A stretch of DNA of 64,000 nt from Methylomonas aurea (GCF_024505045.1 NZ_JANIBM010000027.1:1-64000), one strand, 5' to 3'. Shown: positions 15,004 to 25,141, counted from the stretch's first letter. Notes: generated by a model from the sequence alone, not told the origin. A program made the numbers and translations.

Positions 15004-15459
15004 ATGGTTTCCTTACTCCGCTTTAAAACATGGCTCTCTATCGTGCTGATATTCGCTGTGCTCGGTCATTTTGGCCTGGGCCATCGAGATGTGTCGGCCT
15101 TTGTGCTATGTTTTGGTGCTGATGGTCATGTCGCTGTAGAGAAGATTGGAAAAGACCCATTCGCTCGTGTCAATGCTGCCACTCGTTTCAACGATGGGTC
15201 GAATGCTCTTACGAGCGATGACAGCGATCCCTGCTCGTCGCCTTGTACTGACATTCCTATCGATGGTGATGATCACATTCCCCTGCAACTGACGGATTTA
15301 TTAAAATTAGCGATTGATATTGGGCTTTTGCCGGTATTTTTTCTGATTTCACTCTTGGTTCTTTATGCCAGAGTCATCATTCGGCAATCAGCTTTTTTAG
15401 ATCCACCATTTACCGATTCCCGACTGCTTGCGCTGCGCAGCACCGTTTTACTGATTTAG
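15004..15459 (+). CDS. Unknown membrane-anchored czc-cluster protein
   Basis: 151 residues: N-terminal hydrophobic segment (about 10-25), an extracytoplasmic region with VLCFGADGHVAVE and CSSPCTDIPID, and a C-terminal transmembrane helix (about 103-123). The paired-cysteine, acidic loop could bind metal. Proteins of this type precede czcCBA genes in several proteobacteria, but I know no assigned role. It lies 90 bp upstream of czcC and is probably in its operon. Confidence 0.55.
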   Translation: MVSLLRFKTWLSIVLIFAVLGHFGLGHRDVSAFVLCFGADGHVAVEKIGKDPFARVNAATRFNDGSNALTSDDSDPCSSPCTDIPIDGDDHIPLQLTDLLKLAIDIGLLPVFFLISLLVLYARVIIRQSAFLDPPFTDSRLLALRSTVLLI

Positions 15460-15549
15460 CCACCACTCCTAGCTGCAACTCACCAGCCGAAGGCGCAGGT
15501 TCATCTGTGTCCGTGTTGACGTTTCCTCTATGCTACGGAGAAATTTTCC

Positions 15550-16911
15550 ATGTTCTCAAATTATGTGCGGCCACTTGGCGTTGCACTGTGTTTAATGATT
15601 ACTACCGGCCCGATCAATGCGGGCCCGACAAACAGCACTCAATCAACAGGTCAGCTAAGTGATCAGGCCTCAAACGATCCTAATCATCCAAACGCTGAGG
15701 AAACGACCGGCTCCCTGGTTTTGTATCAAGCGCTTGCCCTAGCACTAACCAAGAACCCCGAACTCTCCGCTTTTTCCTGGGAGAGCCGAGCACAGGAAGC
15801 CGCCACCCTCCAAGCGGGTTTGTTTCCCAATCCCACCTTCAATGCCAATGCGGCAAACTTTGGAAATCAGGTCATCAAGGGTTTCGACGGCGATGTCGTC
15901 ACCTTGGAGCTGAGTCAATTGATCGAATTGGGCGGTAAGCGCGCCGCTCGCATGGAAGCCGCCTCGCTAACCAAGCAATTAGCCGATTGGGATTACGAAA
16001 CCAAACGAGCCGATGTACTCACTCAAGTTACGCAGGCATTTATTGACGTGTTGGCCGCCCAGCAACGGTTGGCGCTAACACAGCAAATTCATGAATTGGC
16101 CAATCAGACAACGGTCACGACCGTTGCGCGCGTGCAGGCAGGCAAGGTATCGCCCGTTGAGGAAACCAAGGCTAAAGTTGCTCGCGCTTCGGTGCAAATT
16201 GAGCTGATGCGTGCCCAAAAAGAACTGGAAGCCGCCCGCAAGCGTTTAGCCGCTGGCTGGGGCAGCACGACGCCGCGCTTTGAGACGGTGAGCGGTCATT
16301 TGGAAAGCATACAAGCGCCGGCTTCCCTGGACTCATTGGCGCAACGACTCTCCAAAAATCCCGATTTAGCCCGTTGGGCCACCGAAATCACCCAACGTCA
16401 GGCGCTCATCACGATGGAAAAGTCCAAAGCCATACCGGATGTCACCGCGACCGTCGGTGCCAGTAAATATCTGATGCCCAATGATTACGCCTTAGTCGTT
16501 GGTTTTTCGGTGCCATTGCCGGTTTTCGACCGCAATCAAGGCCGTATTCAAGAAGCCGAGCATCGGCTGACCAAAGCGGAAGAGGAATTTCGGAGTGCCG
16601 AGATACGCATCGCCACTGCATTGAACACGGCCTATCAGGCCTTGGATGCCGCGCATTCCGAAATCATCACCTTGCAGCAAGACATTTTGCCCGGTGCCCA
16701 AAGTGCTTATGACGCTGCTTATGAAGGTTATCGTTTGGGGAAGTTCGGATTTCTGGACGTGCTCGATGCGCAACGCACGCTGTTTAGCGCTAAAAATCAG
16801 TATTTACTGGCCTTGGCCGAATATCACAAGTCCGTAGCCAACGTGGAACGTTTAGTCGGCAGCAATATGAACGAGACAGTGGCGGACAGCCAACCCGAGG
16901 TATCACCATGA
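15550..16911 (+). CDS. czcC: CzcC-type outer-membrane efflux channel
   Basis: 453 residues of the TolC-like outer-membrane factor family. Signal peptide to about 25 (ending NAGP), two OEP repeats, characteristic YQALALALTKNPELS and GYRLGKFGFLDVLDAQRTLF near the end. It forms the outer channel of the CzcCBA exporter. The last codons overlap czcB by 4 bp (ATGA), showing coupling. GGAG lies upstream of the start at the usual distance. Confidence 0.88.
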   Translation: MFSNYVRPLGVALCLMITTGPINAGPTNSTQSTGQLSDQASNDPNHPNAEETTGSLVLYQALALALTKNPELSAFSWESRAQEAATLQAGLFPNPTFNANAANFGNQVIKGFDGDVVTLELSQLIELGGKRAARMEAASLTKQLADWDYETKRADVLTQVTQAFIDVLAAQQRLALTQQIHELANQTTVTTVARVQAGKVSPVEETKAKVARASVQIELMRAQKELEAARKRLAAGWGSTTPRFETVSGHLESIQAPASLDSLAQRLSKNPDLARWATEITQRQALITMEKSKAIPDVTATVGASKYLMPNDYALVVGFSVPLPVFDRNQGRIQEAEHRLTKAEEEFRSAEIRIATALNTAYQALDAAHSEIITLQQDILPGAQSAYDAAYEGYRLGKFGFLDVLDAQRTLFSAKNQYLLALAEYHKSVANVERLVGSNMNETVADSQPEVSP

Positions 16912-18452
16912 ACACAATTAACAAAAAACAATGGACCGCTATCGCCGTAATTATCGTGGTCGGCCTATTGCTCAGCCTATTTATTCTGAGCATCGACAAG
17001 TCGATGCCGGAAGGTGAGGAACACGGCGAAGAAAGCCATGCAGGGACTAAAGTCGATAGCACCGAAGGCGGCGATGATGACCATGCCGATGAAGCCAAGC
17101 AGACCCAAGGCCCGCACGGCGGTGATGTTTACAGCGACGGTGACTTTAAGCTGGAAATCCTGCTCAGCGAGGAAGGTGGTGAGCCGCACTTTCGAATTTA
17201 TCCGTTCAATCAGGATAAACCGCTTCAGCCAGTTGCCGACCAACTCTCCGTGCAACTGAAGCGCCCGAGCGGTGAGCAACAGCGCATCGAGTTCGAGCCT
17301 GAAAAAGCGTATTGGCAGAGCACCCAGGCTATCGACGAACCCCATGTCTTTGAAGCCAACGTGATGGCAAGGCATGATGGTCAGACGTTTCAGTTTGCCT
17401 TCAATAAAGAAGAAGGCAAAGTGATATTGACCGATCAGCAAATCGCCGAAACCGGTATCACGATTCAGAACGCAGGCGTAGCGCACATCATAAGCTCTGT
17501 CACCTTGCCGGGTGAAATTCGCTTCAATGAAGATAAGACCTCTCATGTGGTACCGCGTTTGGCCGGTGTGGTGGAGAGTATTTCTGCCAACCTGGGCCAG
17601 CAAGTCAAAAAAGGCCAGGTCATCGCCGTGATTGCCAGTACGGCGTTGTCCGAACAGCGTAGTGAGTTGCTGTCGGCACAAAAGCGTCTGGAATTAGCCC
17701 GCAACACCTTTGCTCGGGAAAAACATTTATGGGAGGCAAAAATCTCTGCGGAGCAGGATTACCTGCAAGCCCGGCAGGCGATGCGGGAAATGGAAATCGC
17801 TGTTCAAAATGCCCACCAGAAATTGATAGCACTTGGCGCAAGTCCGACGGTATCATCCAGTGACGGTGCACTCAACCGCTATGAAATTCGTGCGCCGTTC
17901 GACGGCATGGTGGTCGAGAAACACATCGCCATGGGCGAAGCGGTCAAGGAAGATGCCAGCATCTTTACCATTTCTGACTTATCGACCGTTTGGGCCGAAA
18001 TTATCGTATCGGCGAAGCATCTCAATGTCGTGCAAGTCGGCAAACAGGTCAACATCAAGGCCACGGCTTTTGATTCTTCGGCAAGCGGTACGTTGTCCTA
18101 TGTGGGCGCATTGATGGGCGAACAAACCCGCACCGCTAAGGCTCGCGTGACACTGGACAATCCGCAGATGGCCTGGCGACCTGGATTGTTTATCACGGTC
18201 GAACTGCCTACCCAGGAAAGTGAAGTGCCGGTCGCGGTCGCAGCCGATGCCATCCAACTGATCAAAAACAAGCCGACGATTTTTATTCGCGTACCCGGCG
18301 GCTTTATTGCTCAACCGGTCACCACTGGCCTATCGGATGGCAAAGTCACCGAGATCGTGACAGGACTCATGTCCGGTACCGAATACGCTGTCAATGGCAG
18401 CTTCGTCATTAAATCCGAGCAAGGCAAAAGCAGTGCCGAGCACTCGCATTGA
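16908..18452 (+). CDS. czcB: CzcB-type periplasmic adaptor of RND pump
   Basis: 514 residues. N-terminal membrane anchor (about 9-27), then a metal-binding-like acidic/His segment (HGEESHAG, DDDHADEA, GPHGGD, about 37-75). The membrane-fusion core follows (VVPRLAGVVESISANLGQ, coiled-coil 250-300, RAPFDGMVVEK), and the protein ends in AEHSH. It links CzcA with CzcC and may deliver metal to the pump. The start overlaps czcC; czcA begins 18 bp after the stop. Confidence 0.88.
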   Translation: MNTINKKQWTAIAVIIVVGLLLSLFILSIDKSMPEGEEHGEESHAGTKVDSTEGGDDDHADEAKQTQGPHGGDVYSDGDFKLEILLSEEGGEPHFRIYPFNQDKPLQPVADQLSVQLKRPSGEQQRIEFEPEKAYWQSTQAIDEPHVFEANVMARHDGQTFQFAFNKEEGKVILTDQQIAETGITIQNAGVAHIISSVTLPGEIRFNEDKTSHVVPRLAGVVESISANLGQQVKKGQVIAVIASTALSEQRSELLSAQKRLELARNTFAREKHLWEAKISAEQDYLQARQAMREMEIAVQNAHQKLIALGASPTVSSSDGALNRYEIRAPFDGMVVEKHIAMGEAVKEDASIFTISDLSTVWAEIIVSAKHLNVVQVGKQVNIKATAFDSSASGTLSYVGALMGEQTRTAKARVTLDNPQMAWRPGLFITVELPTQESEVPVAVAADAIQLIKNKPTIFIRVPGGFIAQPVTTGLSDGKVTEIVTGLMSGTEYAVNGSFVIKSEQGKSSAEHSH

Positions 18453-18470
18453 TCTCCAGGAGTTCGCATC

Positions 18471-21400
18471 ATGTTTGAACGACTTATTCGTTTAGCGATC
18501 GAGCATCGCTGGCTGGTTATCCTGGCTGTACTCGGTATGGCAGGACTCGGCATCTTCAATTACTCGATTCTGCCCATCGACGCCGTGCCGGACATCACCA
18601 ATGTCCAGGTACAAATTAATACGACGGCACCGGGTTATTCGCCTTTGGAAACCGAACAGCGGATCACTTACCCCATCGAAACCGTCATGGCGGGTTTGCC
18701 GCATCTGGAACAAACCCGGTCGCTTTCGCGTTACGGCTTATCGCAGGTCACGGTGATTTTCCAGGACGGCACCGATGTCTATTTCGCCCGGCAATTGGTG
18801 AACCAACGTATTCAGGAAGCCAAGGATAAACTGCCCGCCGGTATCACGCCGGCGATGGGTCCCATTTCCACCGGTCTTGGCGAAATCTATTTATGGATAG
18901 TCGAAGCCCAAGAAGGGGCCAAAAAACCTGACGGTTCGCCTTACACCGCGACCGATCTGCGTGAAATTCAGGACTGGATTATCAAACCGCAGTTGCGCAA
19001 CGTGCCGGGGGTCACCGAAATCAATTCCATTGGCGGCTACGCCAAACAATATCAGGTGGCACCGATTCCGGAAAAACTGGCGTCCTATGGTCTGACCTTG
19101 CAAGACATCGTTACCGCGCTGGATCGTAACAATAATAATGTCGGTGCCGGTTACATCGAAAAGCGCGGCGAACAATATCTGATTCGTGCGCCGGGCCAAG
19201 TGCATTCGATGGAAGATATTCGCAACATTATTCTTGGCAATGTCCAGGGCGTGCCCATTCGCATTCGCGATGTCGGCGAGGTCGAAATCGGTCGGGAACT
19301 GCGCACCGGCGCGGCGACCGAAAATGGCCGAGAGATGGTATTGGGCACGGTCTTCATGCTGATCGGTCAGAATAGCCGTGCCGTCTCGCAAGCGGTCGAC
19401 AAAAAAATGGCGGAAATCAACCGCACGCTGCCCGAAGGGGTGCAGGCAATCACTGTCTATGACCGGACGGTATTGGTCGATAAAGCCATCGATACGGTCA
19501 AGAAGAACTTAACCGAAGGGGCAATTCTGGTCATTGTGATTCTGTTTCTGTTCCTCGGCAATATGCGTGCGGCCATCATTACCGCAATGGTCATACCGTT
19601 ATCGATGCTGTTCACCTTCACCGGTATGGTGACATACCAGGTCAGTGCCAACTTGATGAGCCTTGGGGCACTCGACTTTGGTGTGATCATCGACGGTGCG
19701 GTGGTGATTGTGGAGAACTGTGTGCGAAGGCTGGCCCATGCCCAGGAACAGCAGGGACGTTCGCTAACACGTCATGAACGTTTTCATGAAGTGTTTACGG
19801 CGTCGAAAGAAGCGCGGCGAGCGCTGTTATTTGGCCAGTTGATCATCATGGTCGTGTACTTGCCCATCTTTGCGCTGACCGGGGTGGAAGGCAAAATGTT
19901 TCATCCGATGGCATTCACTGTGGTCATTGCCTTGGTGGGAGCCATGATACTGTCGGTGACCTTTATTCCGGCGGCTGTGGCGCTGTTTATCGGCGATAAA
20001 GTCGCCGAAAAGGAAAATGTGGTGATGCTGAGTGCCAAGCGTATCTATGCGCCGGTACTGGATAGCGTCATGAGCAACAAGCCGGTGATACTCACGCTGG
20101 CGGTGGTCGCGGTGATTCTGTCGGGCTTGTTGGCGACGCGGATGGGCAGCGAGTTTGTGCCGAGCTTGAATGAAGGCGATTTCGCCATTCAGGCCATGCG
20201 TATTCCGGGTACCAGTTTGTCGCAATCGGTCACCATGCAGCAGCAGATTGAACAGGCTCTGAAGCAGCAGTTTCCCGAAATCGAGCGAATATTTGCACGA
20301 ACCGGCACCGCCGAAATCGCATCCGATCCCATGCCACCCAATATCTCGGATGGTTACATCATGCTCAAACCACGCGAGCAATGGCCTGATCCCGATAAAT
20401 CACGCGACGATCTGCTGGCGGCGATACAAGCGGCGGCTAGCAAATTGCCCGGCAACCTCTACGAGTTTTCCCAGCCTATCCAGTTACGCTTCAATGAACT
20501 GATTTCAGGGGTGCGTAGCGACGTAGCCGTTAAAGTGTTTGGCGATGATATGGATGTATTGAATGACACGGCGACTGAAATTTCAGAGGTCATGGAGGCG
20601 ATTCCCGGTGCATCCGAAGTGAAAGTCGAGCAAACCACCGGCTTGCCGATGCTGACAGTCAATATAGACCGGGATAAAACCTCGCGCTACGGCTTAAATG
20701 TGGGCGATGTACAGGATGCGGTAGCAACTGCGATTGGTGGCACCGAAGCCGGCACCTTGTTCGAGGGCGACCGCCGTTTCGACATCGTCGTGCGTTTGCC
20801 GGAGAACCTGCGCAGTAATCTGGATGCCATCAACCGCTTGCCGATCTCATTGCCGGGCGGGCAAAACCGAGACGGACGAACCAGTTATATCCCACTGGCC
20901 GAAGTAACCAGCTTGGAAATGGCTCCCGGCCCTAATCAAATCAGCCGCGAGAACGGCAAACGCCGAATTGTCATCAGTGCCAACGTGCGAGGCCGTGACA
21001 TCGGCTCTTTTGTTGCCGAGGCCGAACAAAAGCTGCAACAGAAAGTCAAAATTCCATCCGGTTATTGGACAAGTTGGGGCGGACAGTTCGAACAGTTGCA
21101 ATCGGCGGCCCATCGCTTGCAAATTGTGGTGCCTGTGGCGTTAATCCTGGTTTTCACACTCCTGTTCATGATGTTTGGCAACGCCAAGGACGGTTTGCTG
21201 GTGTTCAGCGGCATCCCCTTTGCGTTGACCGGCGGCTTGGTCGCACTTTGGTTGCGCGATATTCCGATGTCGATTTCGGCGGCAGTCGGATTCATCGCCT
21301 TGTCGGGTGTGGCGGTACTGAACGGGCTGGTGATGATTGCCTTTATCCGTGGTTTGCGCGACGAAGGCATGTCGCTGGATAAGGCGATTGTAGAGGGTGC

Positions 21401-21653
21401 TCTGACACGTCTTAGGCCGGTGCTGATGACCGCATTGGTGGCCTCGTTCGGTTTCGTGCCAATGGCCATTGCGACGGGTACCGGTGCAGAAGTACAGCGC
21501 CCGCTGGCGACTGTAGTGATTGGCGGTATTCTGTCGTCAACGATGCTGACATTGTTGGTATTACCGATTCTTTACTGGTTCGCGCATCGCCAAGACCAAC
21601 CAGTAAGTCCCATGATACCGGGAATACCGCAGATTGATTCTAACGAGGGTTGA
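18471..21653 (+). CDS. czcA: CzcA-type RND divalent-metal efflux pump
   Basis: 1060 residues, full length for the heavy-metal RND family. The signature LDFGVIIDGAVVIVENCVRR (about 401-420) with D, D and E in the fourth transmembrane helix marks the CzcA/CnrA branch (Zn, Co, Cd, Ni) as opposed to CusA. Twelve transmembrane helices and two large periplasmic domains are evident. It exports metal using the proton gradient, with CzcB and CzcC encoded just upstream. CAGGAG lies before the ATG. The gene stops 3 bp before the ATPase start. Confidence 0.9.
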   Translation: MFERLIRLAIEHRWLVILAVLGMAGLGIFNYSILPIDAVPDITNVQVQINTTAPGYSPLETEQRITYPIETVMAGLPHLEQTRSLSRYGLSQVTVIFQDGTDVYFARQLVNQRIQEAKDKLPAGITPAMGPISTGLGEIYLWIVEAQEGAKKPDGSPYTATDLREIQDWIIKPQLRNVPGVTEINSIGGYAKQYQVAPIPEKLASYGLTLQDIVTALDRNNNNVGAGYIEKRGEQYLIRAPGQVHSMEDIRNIILGNVQGVPIRIRDVGEVEIGRELRTGAATENGREMVLGTVFMLIGQNSRAVSQAVDKKMAEINRTLPEGVQAITVYDRTVLVDKAIDTVKKNLTEGAILVIVILFLFLGNMRAAIITAMVIPLSMLFTFTGMVTYQVSANLMSLGALDFGVIIDGAVVIVENCVRRLAHAQEQQGRSLTRHERFHEVFTASKEARRALLFGQLIIMVVYLPIFALTGVEGKMFHPMAFTVVIALVGAMILSVTFIPAAVALFIGDKVAEKENVVMLSAKRIYAPVLDSVMSNKPVILTLAVVAVILSGLLATRMGSEFVPSLNEGDFAIQAMRIPGTSLSQSVTMQQQIEQALKQQFPEIERIFARTGTAEIASDPMPPNISDGYIMLKPREQWPDPDKSRDDLLAAIQAAASKLPGNLYEFSQPIQLRFNELISGVRSDVAVKVFGDDMDVLNDTATEISEVMEAIPGASEVKVEQTTGLPMLTVNIDRDKTSRYGLNVGDVQDAVATAIGGTEAGTLFEGDRRFDIVVRLPENLRSNLDAINRLPISLPGGQNRDGRTSYIPLAEVTSLEMAPGPNQISRENGKRRIVISANVRGRDIGSFVAEAEQKLQQKVKIPSGYWTSWGGQFEQLQSAAHRLQIVVPVALILVFTLLFMMFGNAKDGLLVFSGIPFALTGGLVALWLRDIPMSISAAVGFIALSGVAVLNGLVMIAFIRGLRDEGMSLDKAIVEGALTRLRPVLMTALVASFGFVPMAIATGTGAEVQRPLATVVIGGILSSTMLTLLVLPILYWFAHRQDQPVSPMIPGIPQIDSNEG

Positions 21654-21656
21654 ACG

Positions 21657-23981
21657 ATGAGTACCTGCAAGCCATCAGAAAAAACCTGTTGTTGTCCTGG
21701 CGAGAAACCGGATAACCACCAGCCAACGCCATCAAACTCGTCGAGTGGCATCACGTTCAAAATCGAGGGACTGGATTGCGCCGAAGAGGTCTCTACCTTG
21801 AAAAGTGCGATAGGCCCGCTCGTGGGCGGCAGTGACAAACTGGCCTTTGATGTTTTAAACGGGCGCATGACACTGTTGCCTGATGCCAAACCTGTGGCTG
21901 AAAAAGCCATCATCAAAGCGGTAGCAGCAACGGGTATGCAGGCGGCTCGTTGGCAGTCCGGTCAGACCGATGTCGATGCCAAACAACTGCACCGTTCGAA
22001 GACCGTTTATACCGTGCTTAGCGGTGTATTTATCGTGGCCGGCATGCTGATTCATATCGCCATAGCCGGCGGCCTTTTGGATATTCAAACGGTTTTCAGC
22101 TCGGCAAAAAACGGAACCCTACAATGGGATGTGGTCACTCGCTATCTTTACAGCTTACTAAATGCCCATGCTCAGCAGGCGATGCCTTTGCCTGAAAAAA
22201 TAGCCTTTGGTTTGGCGGTAGCTTGCGGTGCTCGGCATGTGATCGTTAAGGCATTTTATGCCTTGAAACGTTTACGGGCGGATATGAATTTGCTGATGAC
22301 GATTGCGGTTATCGGTGCGATGTTCATTGATGAATGGTTTGAAGCAGCAACGGTCAGTTTTCTGTTTGCCCTGTCCCTCGCGATTGAAAGCTGGAGTATT
22401 GGTCGTGCCCGTCACGCGGTAGAAGCCTTATTGGATTTAGCCCCATCGACGGTGACGGTCAAGGATGAATCCGGCCAGGAATGCGTGGTATCTGCCGGCG
22501 AAGTCAGCATCGGTACCCATTTCATATTAGCGCCTGGCGCTAAAATCCCTCTGGATGGCAACGTAATTGCCGGTTTCAGTTCAGTCAATCAGGCACCGAT
22601 TACCGGTGAAAGCATGCCTGTTACCAAGCAAGTGGGTGATGAGGTGTTTGCCGGAAGCATTAATGTTGAAGGAACATTGGAAATCCAATCCACCAAGCTG
22701 GTTTCGGATACTACCTTGGCGCAGATCACCCGGTTGGTGGGCGAAGCCCACGGTAAGCGAGCCGAGGTCGAGCAATGGGTGGAGAAATTTGCGCGTATTT
22801 ATACCCCGGCAGTGATGTTGGTAGCGTTGGGAATGTGCGTCATTCCACCGTTATTTTTCGAAGGGGCCTGGAACGAATGGTTTTACCACGCCTTGGTGTT
22901 GCTGGTCATCGCCTGCCCCTGTGCCTTGGTCATTTCGACACCGGTAAGCATTGTCGCGGCGCTGGCATGCGCAGCCCGACAAGGCATTCTGATCAAAGGT
23001 GGCATTTATATCGAAACACCTGCCCATCTCAATGCGATTGCCTTTGATAAAACCGGCACGCTGACCTCTGGTGAGCCCATCGTAACCGGTGTTTATCCAT
23101 TCAATAGTCATAACGAAGAAGAACTGTTAAGCCGTGCCGCCGCACTGGAAGTACGAAGCAATCATCCGTTGGCAAAAGCCATTTTACGCTATACGGAACA
23201 ACGCGGTATCAACGTGGCCAGCGCAGAGAATGTGAAGGTGCTGCCGGGTAAAGGTGTCACCGGACTATTTAATGGCACGGATTTCTGGCTGGGATCGCGT
23301 CGCTATTTATTGGAACGTAGTCAGGAAGTACCGGAAATCAGTGAAAAAGCGATTGCCCTTGAACAAACGGGGCAAACCGTGATCGCCATTGGCAATGATC
23401 GGCATATTTGCGGTCTGATTGCCGTTGCTGATCAGCCTCGCGCCGACATCAGATCGATTTTGCAAGCGCTGAGACAGACTGGCATCAAACATCTGGTCAT
23501 GTTGACCGGTGACAATCGGGTGACGGCCAATAACATCGCGGCCCAAATTGGCATCGATGAGGTACACGCCGAATTGTTGCCCGCCGATAAAGTGGAGATC
23601 GTCAGTCAAATGGTCGAAAAATACGGACAGGTGGCGATGGTCGGCGATGGTGTCAACGATGCGCCGGCGCTGGGCCGGGCCAACCTGGGGATTGCCATGG
23701 GGGTATTAGGGTCGGATGCGGCCATCGAAATAGCCGATATTGCGCTGATGGGTGATGATCTTTCCAAACTGCCTTGGCTGATTGGGCATTCCAAAAGAAC
23801 CTTGGCGATTATTCGACAGAATATTGCTTTTGCGCTGACGATCAAGGCCGCGTTCGCCGTCTTGGCCTTTGCCGGTGTGGCAACCTTATGGGAAGCCATT
23901 GCCGCCGACATGGGGGCTTCTTTGTTGGTCGTTGCAAACGGATTGAGATTACTACACCCCAAAAACGTTTCTACTAAATAG
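21657..23981 (+). CDS. CadA/ZntA-type P1B metal ATPase
   Basis: 774 residues. N-terminal CCCPGEK and an HMA-like domain with GLDCAEEV (about 45), transmembrane helices, TGES-type actuator (PITGESMPV), transport motif ACPCALVISTPV (~418), phosphorylation site DKTGTLT (~464), HP signature NHPLAKAI and hinge GDGVNDAPAL (~662). The CPC with GSDAAIEIADIALMGDDLSKLP favours Zn/Cd/Pb export. It probably moves cytoplasmic metal to the periplasm, where CzcCBA removes it. It starts 3 bp after czcA, in the same operon. Confidence 0.88.
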   Translation: MSTCKPSEKTCCCPGEKPDNHQPTPSNSSSGITFKIEGLDCAEEVSTLKSAIGPLVGGSDKLAFDVLNGRMTLLPDAKPVAEKAIIKAVAATGMQAARWQSGQTDVDAKQLHRSKTVYTVLSGVFIVAGMLIHIAIAGGLLDIQTVFSSAKNGTLQWDVVTRYLYSLLNAHAQQAMPLPEKIAFGLAVACGARHVIVKAFYALKRLRADMNLLMTIAVIGAMFIDEWFEAATVSFLFALSLAIESWSIGRARHAVEALLDLAPSTVTVKDESGQECVVSAGEVSIGTHFILAPGAKIPLDGNVIAGFSSVNQAPITGESMPVTKQVGDEVFAGSINVEGTLEIQSTKLVSDTTLAQITRLVGEAHGKRAEVEQWVEKFARIYTPAVMLVALGMCVIPPLFFEGAWNEWFYHALVLLVIACPCALVISTPVSIVAALACAARQGILIKGGIYIETPAHLNAIAFDKTGTLTSGEPIVTGVYPFNSHNEEELLSRAAALEVRSNHPLAKAILRYTEQRGINVASAENVKVLPGKGVTGLFNGTDFWLGSRRYLLERSQEVPEISEKAIALEQTGQTVIAIGNDRHICGLIAVADQPRADIRSILQALRQTGIKHLVMLTGDNRVTANNIAAQIGIDEVHAELLPADKVEIVSQMVEKYGQVAMVGDGVNDAPALGRANLGIAMGVLGSDAAIEIADIALMGDDLSKLPWLIGHSKRTLAIIRQNIAFALTIKAAFAVLAFAGVATLWEAIAADMGASLLVVANGLRLLHPKNVSTK

Positions 23982-24018
23982 CCTGAACAACGCTATAGAA
24001 ACAACTTATAAACTCCTC

Positions 24019-24354
24019 TTGGAACAAACCATGAAATCAAAATTACTGATTACCCTTTTTTTGGCGCAATATTTACTATCAGGGTGCAGCCTCTTTGACC
24101 GGCATGAGATGGCTCCTGATCTTGCCATACAGCATGTAGCACTAACCAAACACTTCGAAGATGAAGCGAACGAATTGCAGACCAAGATAGAGGAACACAA
24201 AAAATTTCTCAGCCAATTTGAGTCAAAAAGCTATTTATTCGGTAGACATGCGAACGATCTTAAAGCGCACAGCCAAGAAGTGATTGATCTTTACCAGCAG
24301 GCTGTTACTGCAAACCAGGACATGGCAGAAATGTTGCGGGAAGCGGATCATTAG
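24019..24354 (+). CDS. Small metal-cluster lipoprotein, paralogue of 2166-2504
   Basis: The track frame begins at the first in-frame start of the ORF; the more likely start is the ATG at 24031 (MKSKLLITLFLAQ). Lipobox LLSGC gives a lipidated Cys at about 19 of the shorter form. The mature part is helical and charged (HFEDEANELQTKIEEHKKFL, SKSYLFGRHANDLKAH). It is homologous throughout to the lipoprotein beside cusA in TnA, supporting a shared role with metal RND pumps. It is the last gene before the TnB right end. Confidence 0.7.
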   Translation: MEQTMKSKLLITLFLAQYLLSGCSLFDRHEMAPDLAIQHVALTKHFEDEANELQTKIEEHKKFLSQFESKSYLFGRHANDLKAHSQEVIDLYQQAVTANQDMAEMLREADH

Positions 24355-24480
24355 TTGTAGCGCTTCGCGTTCCACTGTATCCGTTCTTGAACTGACAAAC
24401 CAATAGTTTTCGGATAAATACTTGGAAACCGGTCGTCCGAAATCTAACCACTGTTTCCAGATTCTTATAGACGGGAAATT

Positions 24481-24612
24481 TTTCAATATTAGTGGCACAA
24501 AATCCGGAATATTTCATTTTTGGTGTCGCAAGTGGGTGTGATGTGTGACATAAATAATGAAAAATCACTTCAAAATCAATCGACCGTTTTTCACTTTTTG
24601 TGTCACCCGACA
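24481..24612. repeat. TnB right end with four 17-bp repeats
   Basis: Units at 24481-24497, 24512-24528, 24546-24562 (inverted) and 24589-24605, followed by CCGACA at 24607-24612. The terminal unit plus CCGACA mirrors the left terminus. Confidence 0.85.
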
Positions 24613-24617
24613 GCATA
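24613..24617. repeat. Target duplication of TnB (GCATA), right
   Basis: Partner of 12786-12790. Confidence 0.85.
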
Positions 24618-25060
24618 TCCAAAAACACGGTTAGACTTTTGCAAGCCGGTAACTCTGAATCGCCGCGATCCCGCCGAAATGCATTCATCCGCTGTTCGGC
24701 CGCAAGGCGGCTGGCTTTCATCTGCGGCCAATTGTGAATCAAATCCAGCAACATGACAGGGTTTGCGGTCAAGCTATACGTTTGCCAATACCACAGAATG
24801 CCATCCTTTTCGGCGTGCTCTCGTAACAAGCGCCGCGCTTTGCGCCAGTCCGCCGCATGCCGGCGGCGGTCGTGAACATCGTCGTCCGCATGCTTGCGCC
24901 GCCTAGCCGCCATTTCCTTATCTTCGTCTACTGGTGCAATCTCTCCGATGAATGCGAGCAACGGGTATTTATTGACTTCGCGTTTATGCCGGCGACGGAT
25001 AGCCGCCCTTTTTTGGTGGGTGTCGGTAAACTCAAAACGTGGATGTTTATTGAATCTCAT
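24613..25060 (-). pseudogene. Plasmid gene truncated by TnB (5' part)
   Basis: Encodes the first ~150 residues of a 162-residue basic protein (MRFNKHPRFEFTDTHQKRAA, AARRRKHADDDVHDRRRHAA, NWPQMKASRLAAEQRMNAFR). It now reads through into the TnB end for about 100 foreign residues before a stop at 24305. The original last codons are at 12745-12790. The start follows leader module copy 5. No family is recognised; it is rich in Arg/His and helical. Confidence 0.78.
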
Positions 25061-25135
25061 CGGAAACCTCCGGTTAACTGACCTGAGCGAAGCGCCCGGT
25101 CTCTATATGTGTGGCCAGAGCAGAATCGCCCGGCC
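25061..25135 (-). promoter_or_regulatory. Leader module copy 5, core duplicated
   Basis: CCGGAGGTTTCCG directly before the start at 25060, then two successive versions of the GGCC/GCGCTTCGCTC core (25084-25101 and 25113-25135). No -35/-10 of the usual type follows; the GTGAC repeat lies directly upstream. Confidence 0.6.
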
Positions 25136-25141
25136 TCCTAT

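Larger units (their letters stand above)
12791..24612. mobile_element. TnB: 11.8-kb metal-resistance transposon lacking transposase
   Basis: Bounded by TGTCGG(A/G)TGACAC at 12791 and its inverse ending at 24612, with a 5-bp target duplication GCATA and clustered 17-bp end repeats (three left, four right). The combination fits Tn7/Tn5053-like transposition. Cargo: merR, merT, merP, CopZ-like, a membrane protein, czcCBA, a CadA/ZntA-type ATPase and a lipoprotein. No tnsA/B/C, tniA/B/Q or other transposase gene is present, so it must have been mobilised in trans. The insertion disrupted the gene at 24613-25060. Confidence 0.88.
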
